Below, piece by piece: positions 1-5,998 of a stretch of DNA of 8,327 nucleotides. Numbering within the stretch: the first letter of the stretch is position 1; the number at the start of each line of letters is the position of its first letter. The position numbers and the translations under genes are program-made. The stretch covers positions 1-8,327 of the forward strand of contig CAMMCS010000086.1 in NCBI GenBank assembly GCA_946494635.1, in the 5' to 3' direction. A model generated the notes under the pieces. The model made no database searches and had not been told where the DNA came from. It saw only the letters and a program-made list of their open reading frames with translations. Source of the stretch: an uncultured Oscillibacter sp. GTDB taxonomy: Bacteria; Bacillota; Clostridia; Oscillospirales; Oscillospiraceae.

Positions 1-460
1 CAAAGTCGTTTTTCGCCGCGATGATGAGGCCGGAGGTATCCCGGTCGATCCGGTGGACGATGCCGGGCCGCAGGGCCCCGCCGATGCCGGAGAGGGAGTC
101 CCCGCAGTGGTGGAGCAGGGCGTTCACCAGCGTGCCGTCCGGGTGGCCGGGGGCCGGGTGGACCACCAGCCCCTTGGGCTTGTTCACCACGATGACGTCA
201 GCATCCTCGTACACCACGTCCAGGGGGATGTCCTGGGGCGTCGCGTCCAGGGGCTCCGGGTCCGGCAGGGTGACGGACACGGCCTCGCCCCCGGTGAGGC
301 GGCAGTTCTTCGCCAGGGGCTTTCCTGCGGCAGTGACCCGGCCCTCCTCGCACAGCCGGGCGGCGGCGGAACGGGTCACATCCGGCAGCTGCCCGGCCAG
401 CCAGGCGTCCAGCCGGGCGCCGGCGTCCTCAGGATTCACTTGGAGCGTCCGCGTCTCCAT
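1..460 (-). CDS. rluD: RluD/RluA-family 23S rRNA pseudouridine synthase (C-terminus cut by window edge)
   Basis: The 153 complete residues visible are the N-terminal half of an RluA/RluD-type synthase, which isomerises specific uridines to pseudouridine; RluD proper acts on helix 69 of 23S rRNA. Residues about 12-65 form an S4-type RNA-binding domain (ARLDAWLAGQ, then TRSAAARLCEEGRV). The catalytic domain begins near residue 80 with VVYEDADVIVVNKPKGLVVHP and carries the signature GIVHRIDRDTSGL at 133-145, whose D139 is the expected catalytic aspartate. Family members are about 300 residues, so roughly half is missing beyond base 1. The ATG at 460 lies inside the end of lspA (32-nt overlap), and AGGAG sits 11 nt upstream within lspA, which suggests translational coupling. 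The lspA-rluD-like order matches the lspA-ylyB arrangement of Bacillus. The family is certain; the exact target uridine cannot be read from the sequence. Confidence 0.93.
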   Translation of the reverse strand, partial: METRTLQVNPEDAGARLDAWLAGQLPDVTRSAAARLCEEGRVTAAGKPLAKNCRLTGGEAVSVTLPDPEPLDATPQDIPLDVVYEDADVIVVNKPKGLVVHPAPGHPDGTLVNALLHHCGDSLSGIGGALRPGIVHRIDRDTSGLIIAAKNDF

Positions 461-935
461 GGGCCTTGTCTCTCCTGTCGTATTTCTCATAGAACCACAA
501 GTAGTAGACGGCCGCCAGCACGGCGCCGCACACCACGCAGATGTCCGCCACGTTGAACACCGGGTAGGAGGGCCAGAACTCCAGGTGGAACATGTCCACC
601 ACATACCCCAGGCGCACCCGGTCGATGATGTTCCCAAAGCCGCCGGACAGAATCAGAAATCCCGCCGCCACCCCCAGGGGGTGCCGGACGATCCGGCGGA
701 TCAGAACCACTGCCACCGCCGCCACGATCACCAGGGTGACCGCTACCAGCAGCCATCGCATCCCGGAAAAGCTGGACCAGGCCGCCCCGTAGTTGTGGAC
801 GGTCCGCAGCTCCACCAGGCCCGGCAGGAACTCCCGGGCCTCTCCCAGGGGGATATTGACGGTGACATAGTGCTTCACCCACTGGTCCAGTCCCAGCAGG
901 GCCAGGGCCAGCGCAGTGCAGACGGCGTACAGCAT
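429..935 (-). CDS. lspA: Lipoprotein signal peptidase (signal peptidase II)
   Basis: This 168-residue integral membrane aspartyl protease cleaves the signal peptide of diacylglyceryl-modified prolipoproteins before the lipidated cysteine. Family landmarks are all present: LDQWVKHYV near residues 15-23, the HNYGAAWS motif at 48-55 (usually NxGAAFS), GNIIDR at 101-106 with catalytic D105, and FNVAD at 127-131 with catalytic D131. Four hydrophobic segments are visible (about 1-18, 60-80, 86-103 and 130-149), and the charged C-terminal tail from 150 should be cytoplasmic. Length is typical of the family. The ATG at 935 follows GAGGAGA at 6-nt spacing. A promoter lies at 992-1020, and the gene should be the first of an operon with the overlapping rluD-like gene. 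Functional assignment is secure. Confidence 0.97.
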   Translation of the reverse strand: MLYAVCTALALALLGLDQWVKHYVTVNIPLGEAREFLPGLVELRTVHNYGAAWSSFSGMRWLLVAVTLVIVAAVAVVLIRRIVRHPLGVAAGFLILSGGFGNIIDRVRLGYVVDMFHLEFWPSYPVFNVADICVVCGAVLAAVYYLWFYEKYDRRDKAHGDADAPSES

Positions 936-962
936 GGCGTTCTCCTCGCGTCAGTTTTGATG

Positions 963-979
963 TCCCGCCTCCGGCGGGA
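963..979 (-). other. Leader hairpin upstream of lspA
   Basis: A perfect 7-bp inverted repeat (TCCCGCC / GGCGGGA) with a 3-nt loop lies between the predicted lspA promoter and its ribosome binding site. There is no T-run after it, so it is not a standard terminator. It may stabilise the 5' end of the transcript or affect translation; function is inferred only. Confidence 0.5.
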
Positions 980-991
980 TCCGCAGACAAC

Positions 992-1020
992 AGTGTACAC
1001 GGTTTTGCAGAAAAAAGCAA
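992..1020 (-). promoter_or_regulatory. Sigma-A-type promoter for lspA-rluD
   Basis: Read on the minus strand, TTGCTT (1020-1015) and TACACT (997-992) are separated by exactly 17 nt. An A/T-rich spacer lies in an otherwise very G+C-rich region. The site is just downstream of the terminator of the preceding gene and about 57 nt upstream of the lspA ATG, which is where an operon promoter is expected. Confidence 0.65.
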
Positions 1021-1039
1021 CCGCCCGCTCCGCCGCGGC

Positions 1040-1069
1040 AAAAGGCAGCCGGGAGACCGGCTGCCTCTT
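1040..1069 (-). terminator. Rho-independent terminator of the vanW-like gene
   Basis: A perfect 9-bp G+C-rich stem (GGCAGCCGG / CCGGCTGCC at 1065-1057 and 1052-1044) with a 4-nt loop is followed by TTTT on the minus strand. It starts about 30 nt after the stop codon of the vanW-like gene and precedes the lspA promoter, so it separates the two transcription units. Confidence 0.88.
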
Positions 1070-1100
1070 TCTGCGGATCGCGGACCGGGGGATTCGCCCT

Positions 1101-2993
1101 TCAGAGGTTCTCCTGGGGCGCCTCTCCGGCGGAGGCGGTTTCCCCGGCGCTCTCCCCTGCCTGTTCCGCCGCCTGGCCGTCCTGTCCCGGGGTCTGGATG
1201 GTCCAGCCCTCGTCCGGCGCCGTGGGCTCCGCGGGCTCCGCCGGGACTTCGGGATCCTGGGGCTCCGTGGGCTCCGCTGGGGTGGTGGGATCGGTGGGAT
1301 CCGTGGTGCCGTCGGGGATCTGGGCGTCACCGCCGGTCTCCACCGCCGGGCCCCGGAGGATCACCTTGTTCCGGGCCTTATAATCGCTGGTGGCCTCGTA
1401 GGTGGAGGAGATCAGCTTGCCGTCGGCGTCATAGACGTTGCGGTAGGTCCGGTACTTGTACCCGGTGTAGGGCGTGGTCTTGACCTGCTCCGTGCCCGGC
1501 GCCAGGGTGGGATCGTCCTCGTACACCGTCTCATAGGGGGTGGTGGACAGCCACTCATTGGTCATCTTCACGCTGGTACCGTCCACGTTGGTGCCCAGGA
1601 TGCGGACGGTCAGGTAGTTGTTCTCATAGATGGTGACGATCTTGATGGGGTACAGGGAGTTGTTGGTGAACTTGTAGTCCGGCCCGCCCCAGGACACCGT
1701 GGCGTCCATGCCGGCGGTGATGTAGGCGGGGACATAGCGGTGGGCGTACCGCTCCGTGATCTCCAGGTTGGACCGCAGGCAGGCCAGGTACAGCGTGGAG
1801 GAGGTCTGGCAGATGCCGCCGCCGATCTCGTCCACCGTCTCCCCCTGGACATAGGCGGGGGCCGCCTGATAGCCCCGGGCGGCGGTCCGCTGGCCCACCA
1901 CCTCATTGTAGGAGAACACATCGCCGCTGTTCATCACATATTCGTTGATGGATGCGGCGGACAGCTTCACATTGGACCGGCGGGCGGAGGTGCCGCCCAC
2001 ATGGGTGCGGGCCTCCCCCAGCACGTCCCGGAACAGCACCTGCTCCAGCTCCTCCGCCGTGACGGCGGGCAGCTCCACCTGGGCGGGGACGGTGACGGTC
2101 TCGCCGGGCTCCGCCGCGTCCAGCAGCCGCTGGGCCTCGGCCACGTCGAAGTCGGCCCCGGCCTCCTCCGGTACGATGGCGCCGGTCTCCTTGTCGTAGG
2201 AGGCGTTCTTCACCACGCCGGAGCAGTCGTCGCAGATCTCCTGGGCGGTGAGGGTCTTGGCGGGGATAACGGTAAATTCAACGTCAATGCCGGAGGACTC
2301 CTCCACGCTGGCCGGCCTGCAGCCCGCGAAGCTCAACCGGTTCCGCAGTTCCGCCTTGTCCAGCGAGCGGCCATCCCTGGCCTTGGTGATGGAGATGGCG
2401 TTTTCCTCCACTGTATAGGCGCCGTCTACAGCGGCTTCAGAGAGCCGCTCCGCAATGGCATCCACGGCATCCTCAAATTGGTCGCCGCTCAGCTCGTATC
2501 CCAGCCAGGTGCCGGTATACCTGCCGGTCAACGCGCGCAGATACATCCGGCCCTTCATGAAGAACCCATCGTTCTGCAGGTCATCCATGCTGTCCTGCGC
2601 CCAGTTTTCAAAAGGCACCGCGCAGTTTCCCGCCGTCACTGCCTCCGGACTGAACCCCAGGTCCTCCAGTGTTACCGTCATCAAAGGCGTCCGGGGATTC
2701 TCCTCCGTGTACACAGGGTATGCGGCGTCATAGATGGGGATTTCCCGTTTCGGCGTCTCCTGTTCCAGCTTTTCCTGGGCCTCCTGAACCGTCAGGCCCG
2801 ACACATCCACACCGTTGATGTGGAAATTGGGGTAGAATACATCCAGTGAGCCCGCATAGGCGCATACGCCCACATAGGCTGCGCCCGCTAAGATCACGAG
2901 AATTCCCAGAATGACCCCTATGATGATCAGCGGCCTTTTGCCGCTGGGTTTCAGCCGCTTCGGCGCGGTGGCTTCGTTCGTATTCGGTTCCAT
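1101..2993 (-). CDS. Membrane-anchored VanW/YoaR-family cell-wall protein with G5-like and proline-rich C-terminus
   Basis: A 630-residue predicted surface protein. A basic cytoplasmic N-terminus (KRLKPSGKR) precedes one transmembrane segment at about 21-46 that should act as signal anchor. Residues about 55-330 resemble the two peptidoglycan-binding-like repeats (PG_binding_4 type) found before VanW domains, including NGVDVSGLTVQEAQEKL. The VanW domain spans about 335-470, with the conserved GGGICQTSSTLY at 391-402 and SWGGPDYKFTNNS at 434-446. Residues about 483-548 look like a G5-type beta domain, and 560-630 is a low-complexity Pro/Thr/Glu/Gly tail without an LPxTG sorting signal. Start choice is supported by AGGAGG 6 nt before the ATG. 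A promoter at 3066-3095 and a terminator at 1040-1069 make it a single-gene unit. VanW was named from a vancomycin-resistance cluster, but its biochemical role is unknown, so resistance should not be inferred. Base composition differs between the two halves. Confidence 0.92.
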   Translation of the reverse strand: MEPNTNEATAPKRLKPSGKRPLIIIGVILGILVILAGAAYVGVCAYAGSLDVFYPNFHINGVDVSGLTVQEAQEKLEQETPKREIPIYDAAYPVYTEENPRTPLMTVTLEDLGFSPEAVTAGNCAVPFENWAQDSMDDLQNDGFFMKGRMYLRALTGRYTGTWLGYELSGDQFEDAVDAIAERLSEAAVDGAYTVEENAISITKARDGRSLDKAELRNRLSFAGCRPASVEESSGIDVEFTVIPAKTLTAQEICDDCSGVVKNASYDKETGAIVPEEAGADFDVAEAQRLLDAAEPGETVTVPAQVELPAVTAEELEQVLFRDVLGEARTHVGGTSARRSNVKLSAASINEYVMNSGDVFSYNEVVGQRTAARGYQAAPAYVQGETVDEIGGGICQTSSTLYLACLRSNLEITERYAHRYVPAYITAGMDATVSWGGPDYKFTNNSLYPIKIVTIYENNYLTVRILGTNVDGTSVKMTNEWLSTTPYETVYEDDPTLAPGTEQVKTTPYTGYKYRTYRNVYDADGKLISSTYEATSDYKARNKVILRGPAVETGGDAQIPDGTTDPTDPTTPAEPTEPQDPEVPAEPAEPTAPDEGWTIQTPGQDGQAAEQAGESAGETASAGEAPQENL

Positions 2994-3065
2994 GAAGCCC
3001 CTCCTGTTGTTCTGTCGGATCGCCCAGACAAGCCGTGCTTTCCTAGCATATGCGTTCAGGCTTTT

Positions 3066-3095
3066 ATTTTAGCACGTTTTTTCTGGAAAAAGCAT
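3066..3095 (-). promoter_or_regulatory. Extended -10 promoter for the vanW-like gene
   Basis: On the minus strand a TGC-TAAAAT extended -10 element (TAAAAT at 3071-3066, TGC at 3074-3072) lies in a markedly A/T-rich intergenic stretch. The best -35 match is weak (ATGCTT at 3095-3090, 18-nt spacer), but extended -10 promoters tolerate this. It lies between noc and the vanW-like ATG, leaving a leader of about 65 nt. Confidence 0.6.
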
Positions 3096-3121
3096 TACAA
3101 TCCCGTAACAATCAGAGGGTT

Positions 3122-3922
3122 TCAGGCCTCTTTGCGCCGCTGCTTGGGGATGCGGATGGTGAGGACGATGTTATCCTCCGTCTCCTCCCGCTCCGTTTTG
3201 GCGTCCACCCCCGCGTCCCGGATCAGCCGCAGCCCCCGGTCCACGCTGTTCAGAAACAGGCGCACGTCCTTGATGATGTAGGTCCGCCGCCCGGCGGGGG
3301 GTGTGGATTGCAGGGCCGTCAGCCGCCGCTCCACATACCGCTCCGTCTGGGCCACGTTCCAGCGCTCCGCCGCCGCCCGGCGCAGGGCGGTCAGCCGCTC
3401 CCCCTCATCCTCCAGCCGCAGCAGGCACCGGGCGTGACGCTCCGTCAGGCCATGCTCCACCAGCAGCGCCCGGCAGGCCGGGGACAGCCGCAGCAGCCGC
3501 AGCTTGTTGGCCAGGGCCGGCGGGGACATCCCCAGCTGGGCGGCCGCCGCCTCCTGGGTCATGCCCGTCTGGTGAAGGAAGGCCGCGATGGCCTCCGCCT
3601 CCTCCAGGTAATGCAGGTCCTTGCGCTGCAGGTTCTCCACCAGGGCCAGCAGGGCCGAGGTGCGGTCATCGGCCTCCGCCTCCAGGCAGGGAACCGTCTC
3701 CAGCCCAGCCAGCTTTGCCGCCCGGAGACGCCGCTCCCCCGCCACCAGCTCCCAGCCTGCCGCCGTCCGGCGCACCGTCAGGGGCTGGAGGATGCCGTGG
3801 CTGCGGATGGAGGCCGCCAGATCCTCCAGATCCCGCTCTTCAAAGGTCTTTCTGGGCTGCATGGGGTTCGGGCGGATCTCCCCCGCCGGCAGCTGCAGCA
3901 CCCTTTGTTCCGGACTGTCCAT
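3122..3922 (-). CDS. noc: Nucleoid occlusion protein Noc (ParB/Spo0J family)
   Basis: A 266-residue ParB-family DNA-binding CTPase clamp, expected to spread from specific chromosomal sites and block division-septum assembly over the nucleoid. The N-terminal ParB domain has IRPNPMQPRKTF (16-27), SHGILQPLTVR (41-51) and the nucleotide-binding GERRLRAAKLAG (62-73). The central HTH spans about 118-146 (MTQEAAAAQLG to ANKLRLLRL); the Lys in ANKLRLL is more typical of Noc, where Spo0J has His. The C-terminal dimerisation region (KDVRLFLNSVDRGLRLI, then TIRIPK) also reads like Noc. The frame stays open to 4015, but the ATG at 3922 has a near-consensus AAGGAGGTG 5 nt upstream, and the extra 31 codons would run into the prmA terminator. 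TAAAAT at 3954-3949 could be a -10 element, but no -35 matches. Compared with Bacillus Noc the N-terminus is about 20 residues short. Confidence 0.9.
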   Translation of the reverse strand: MDSPEQRVLQLPAGEIRPNPMQPRKTFEERDLEDLAASIRSHGILQPLTVRRTAAGWELVAGERRLRAAKLAGLETVPCLEAEADDRTSALLALVENLQRKDLHYLEEAEAIAAFLHQTGMTQEAAAAQLGMSPPALANKLRLLRLSPACRALLVEHGLTERHARCLLRLEDEGERLTALRRAAAERWNVAQTERYVERRLTALQSTPPAGRRTYIIKDVRLFLNSVDRGLRLIRDAGVDAKTEREETEDNIVLTIRIPKQRRKEA

Positions 3923-3927
3923 GGGAC

Positions 3928-3936
3928 CACCTCCTT
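3928..3936 (-). promoter_or_regulatory. Strong Shine-Dalgarno that fixes the noc start
   Basis: AAGGAGGTG on the minus strand is a near-perfect complement of the 16S rRNA 3' end, 5 nt before the ATG at 3922 (7 nt if counted from the AGGAGG core). No comparable site precedes the alternative upstream start at 4015. Confidence 0.85.
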
Positions 3937-4000
3937 GTCGTTTCCTCCATTTTACAGGGCCTGTCCCGAAAAGGCGGGGGGAAGCTGTCGAAGGGCTGAA

Positions 4001-4032
4001 GAAAACCGGGGCCACCTCTTGGCAGCCCCGGT
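4001..4032 (-). terminator. Rho-independent terminator downstream of prmA
   Basis: The minus strand reads ACCGGGGC, a 12-nt interior, then GCCCCGGT running into TTTTC. The 8-bp perfect stem extends to 12 bp through two wobble and two G-C pairs, closing on an AAGA loop. It starts about 25 nt after the prmA stop codon and separates that operon from noc. Confidence 0.88.
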
Positions 4033-4057
4033 CATCTTAGAATGTCTTTGCGCCATC

Positions 4058-5032
4058 TCACCGGCAGAGGTAGGCGAACCACCCGTCGTCGCTGTGGGTC
4101 TCCAGAATCTCCAGGCCATTTTTGCGCAGCTGATCCGCTACCTCCCCGGCCCGGCTGTCGATGATGCCGGAGCAGAGAAAGACGCCGCCCTCCGCCAGCA
4201 GCCCTCTTACCGCCGGCGCCAGGCCGATGATCACGTCCGCCACGATATTGGCCAGCACCACCTGATACCCGCCGCCGATGGCCGCCTGCAGCGGCTCGTC
4301 CCGCAGGATATCCCCGATGCGGACCGTGTAGGTGTCCCGGCCGATGCCGTTGAGGGCTGCGTTTTCATAGGCCACATGCAGGCACTTGTCGTCGATGTCC
4401 ACCGCCGTGGCCTCCGCCGCCCCCAGCTTCAGCGCGGCAATGGACAAAATGCCGCTGCCGCAGCCCAGGTCCAGCACCCGCTCGCCGCCGCGGATGGTCC
4501 GCTCCAGTGCCGTCAGGCACAGCCGGGTGGTGGCATGGCCGCCGGTGCCGAAGGTCAGGCCCGGGTCCAGCAGCAGGGGCACCCGGCCGCTTTTCAGCTG
4601 CTCCCGCACCTCCGGCGTGTCCCGCAGCCACTCCGGCACCACCAGCAGCCGCTCCCCGATCTCCAGGGGTCGGTAGTACTGCTTCCAGTTGTTCTCCCAG
4701 TCGGCGTCCTCCATGTTCTCCAGGGTCATGAGGAGGGTGCCGCAGTCCGGCCGCTCCTGCTTGAGCTGGGACAGGGCGATGCGCACCTCCCCCAGCTTGG
4801 CGGCGGCCTTCTCCCCCTCCGCCAGATAGAAGGTGACCCGGGACTTGCCGCGCATCTCCCGCCGCAGATCCTCGTCCACATAGTCCCAGCACTGGCGGTT
4901 GTTCTCCAGGAAGTCCTCAAACTCCGTCTCATCGTCGATCACCACGCCGTCGATCCCCAGGGCGGAGAGCATGGTCTCCACCGCCTCCAGGCCGGCGTGG
5001 TTCGTGTCAATGTGTACCTCCAGCCATTTCAT
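4058..5032 (-). CDS. prmA: Ribosomal protein L11 methyltransferase
   Basis: A 324-residue cytoplasmic, S-adenosylmethionine-dependent enzyme that trimethylates ribosomal protein L11. The N-terminal substrate-recognition part begins with MKWLEVHIDTN, and WENNWKQYYRPLEIG at 112-126 is characteristic of PrmA. The Rossmann methyltransferase domain has the family signature DPGLTFGTGGHATTRLCL (156-173), SAM-binding motif I VLDLGCGSGILSI (186-198), the acidic motif II VDIDD (211-215) and ANIVADVI (261-268) at the active-site loop. Length matches the family. The frame also allows a GTG start at 5041, but that codon lies inside the GAGGTGA ribosome binding site, so the ATG at 5032 is preferred. It is probably the last gene of the DUF1836-degV-prmA operon, 91 nt after degV with no promoter visible between them. 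It is not next to dnaK/dnaJ, its usual partners in many Bacillota. Confidence 0.96.
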   Translation of the reverse strand: MKWLEVHIDTNHAGLEAVETMLSALGIDGVVIDDETEFEDFLENNRQCWDYVDEDLRREMRGKSRVTFYLAEGEKAAAKLGEVRIALSQLKQERPDCGTLLMTLENMEDADWENNWKQYYRPLEIGERLLVVPEWLRDTPEVREQLKSGRVPLLLDPGLTFGTGGHATTRLCLTALERTIRGGERVLDLGCGSGILSIAALKLGAAEATAVDIDDKCLHVAYENAALNGIGRDTYTVRIGDILRDEPLQAAIGGGYQVVLANIVADVIIGLAPAVRGLLAEGGVFLCSGIIDSRAGEVADQLRKNGLEILETHSDDGWFAYLCR

Positions 5033-5037
5033 GGCCG

Positions 5038-5044
5038 TCACCTC
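5038..5044 (-). promoter_or_regulatory. Ribosome binding site that decides the prmA start
   Basis: GAGGTGA lies 5 nt upstream of the ATG at 5032. The competing GTG start at 5041 is part of this site and would have no ribosome binding site of its own. Confidence 0.75.
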
Positions 5045-5087
5045 ATCTTTTCCTCTCTCCGCCGGGGCGGAAGATTTGATCTCCAGG

Positions 5088-5114
5088 AAAGCGCCCCCGA
5101 AGGAGGAGCGCCTT
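5088..5114 (-). other. Hairpin between degV and prmA (weak terminator or processing element)
   Basis: On the minus strand AAGGCGCTCCT and GGGGGCGCTTT form an 11-bp stem with three G-T wobbles around a 5-nt CCTTC loop, 9 nt after the degV stop codon. It is followed by CC rather than a T-run, the only T residues being part of the stem. It could be a leaky terminator lowering prmA expression relative to degV, or protect the 3' end of the upstream message. The role is inferred. Confidence 0.5.
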
Positions 5115-5123
5115 CGTCCGGCC

Positions 5124-5996
5124 TCACCGGGGGCCGCCCAGGAAAAACAGCGCCAGCGTGCCGGGGCCGGAGTGGTTTCCGATCACCGGCCCCACATAGT
5201 TGATATGGATGTCCCGGACACCGAAGCGGCGGCGCACCTCGTCCGCCACAAACTCCGCGTCTGCCAGACAGTCCCCGTGACTGATGAAGATGGTCTGCGC
5301 CTCCGGATGGTCGGCGGTCTTTTCCATGTGGTCCACCAGGGCCAGGAGGGACGCCTTCCGGCCTCTTGCCTTGCCCACCGACACCAGGTGGCCGGTGTCG
5401 TCCACATGCAGCACCGGCTTGATGGACAGCATGGTGCCCACCAGCGCCGTAGCGGCGCTGATCCGGCCGCCCCGCTTCAGATGGTTCAGATCGTCCACCG
5501 TAAACCAGTGGCACACTCTCCCCTTGGTCTGCTCAGCGAAGGCATGAACCTCCTCCAGGGTTTTTCCCCTCCGCTTTTCCAGGGCACAGAGATAGACCAG
5601 GAGCCCCTGGCCCAGGGAGGCGCACAGGGAGTCCACCACCAGCACCTTTCCGTCGGGATGGCTCTCCTTCAGATCCTCCGCGGCGATCACCGCAGACTGA
5701 TAGGTGGTGGAGAGGGCGGAGGAAAAGGCCAGATACAGCACATCCCGGCCGCTGTCCAGAAGCTTTCCAAAAGCCTCCTCAAACACGCCCACGCTGATGG
5801 CGGAGGTGGTGGCCAGCGCCCCGGAGCGAAGCCTGGCATAAAAATCCCGGAAGCCGATCTCCCGGCCATCCAGATAATTGTGATACACCTGATCCCCCAT
5901 ATTCAGACTCAGGGGCAGAACCTCCAGCTCCAGCTCCTTCGCCATTTCCGCCGTCATATCGCAGCAGCTGTCCGTCACAATCACAAAATCACGCAT
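5124..5996 (-). CDS. DegV/FakB-family fatty-acid-binding protein
   Basis: A 290-residue soluble DegV-fold protein. Characterised members (FakB) bind one fatty acid and present it to the kinase FakA for conversion to acyl phosphate, feeding exogenous fatty acids into phospholipid synthesis. Family features in order: VIVTDSCCDMT at 5-15, the TTS motif at 63-65, SSALSTTYQSA at 92-102 (the usual form is SSxLSGTYQ), VDSLCASLGQG at 121-131, LKRGGRIS at 173-180, SIKPVL at 191-196, and PVIGNHSGPGTLALFF at 270-285, whose H275 matches the position that contacts the lipid carboxylate in FakB structures. The usual TSQPS motif reads TSAISVG. The ATG at 5996 is 2 nt after the stop of the DUF1836 gene, and GGAG-rich sequence inside that gene supplies the ribosome binding site, so translation is probably coupled. 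No fakA homologue is in the window, so the kinase partner is unknown. Confidence 0.93.
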   Translation of the reverse strand: MRDFVIVTDSCCDMTAEMAKELELEVLPLSLNMGDQVYHNYLDGREIGFRDFYARLRSGALATTSAISVGVFEEAFGKLLDSGRDVLYLAFSSALSTTYQSAVIAAEDLKESHPDGKVLVVDSLCASLGQGLLVYLCALEKRRGKTLEEVHAFAEQTKGRVCHWFTVDDLNHLKRGGRISAATALVGTMLSIKPVLHVDDTGHLVSVGKARGRKASLLALVDHMEKTADHPEAQTIFISHGDCLADAEFVADEVRRRFGVRDIHINYVGPVIGNHSGPGTLALFFLGGPR

Positions 5997-5998
5997 GG

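Noticed and set aside
21..2849. A 942-codon open frame on the plus strand opposite the rluD-like, lspA and vanW-like genes
   Set aside because: It spans several well-recognised minus-strand genes and their intergenic terminator. Its product is low-complexity Gly/Arg/His/Val-rich sequence typical of antisense reading in G+C-rich DNA.
1101..2993. Vancomycin resistance from the VanW domain
   Set aside because: VanW domains are widespread in Clostridia without resistance genes; no vanHAX-type ligase or dehydrogenase is present in the window.
3087..3110. Possible noc terminator: 6-bp stem then TTTTT on the minus strand
   Set aside because: Two of the six pairs are wobbles and the stem is A/T-rich; too weak to call.
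3923..4015. Upstream start of noc adding 31 residues
   Set aside because: There is no good ribosome binding site, and it begins inside the prmA terminator, while the ATG at 3922 has a near-perfect Shine-Dalgarno. Kept only as an alternative in the Noc finding.
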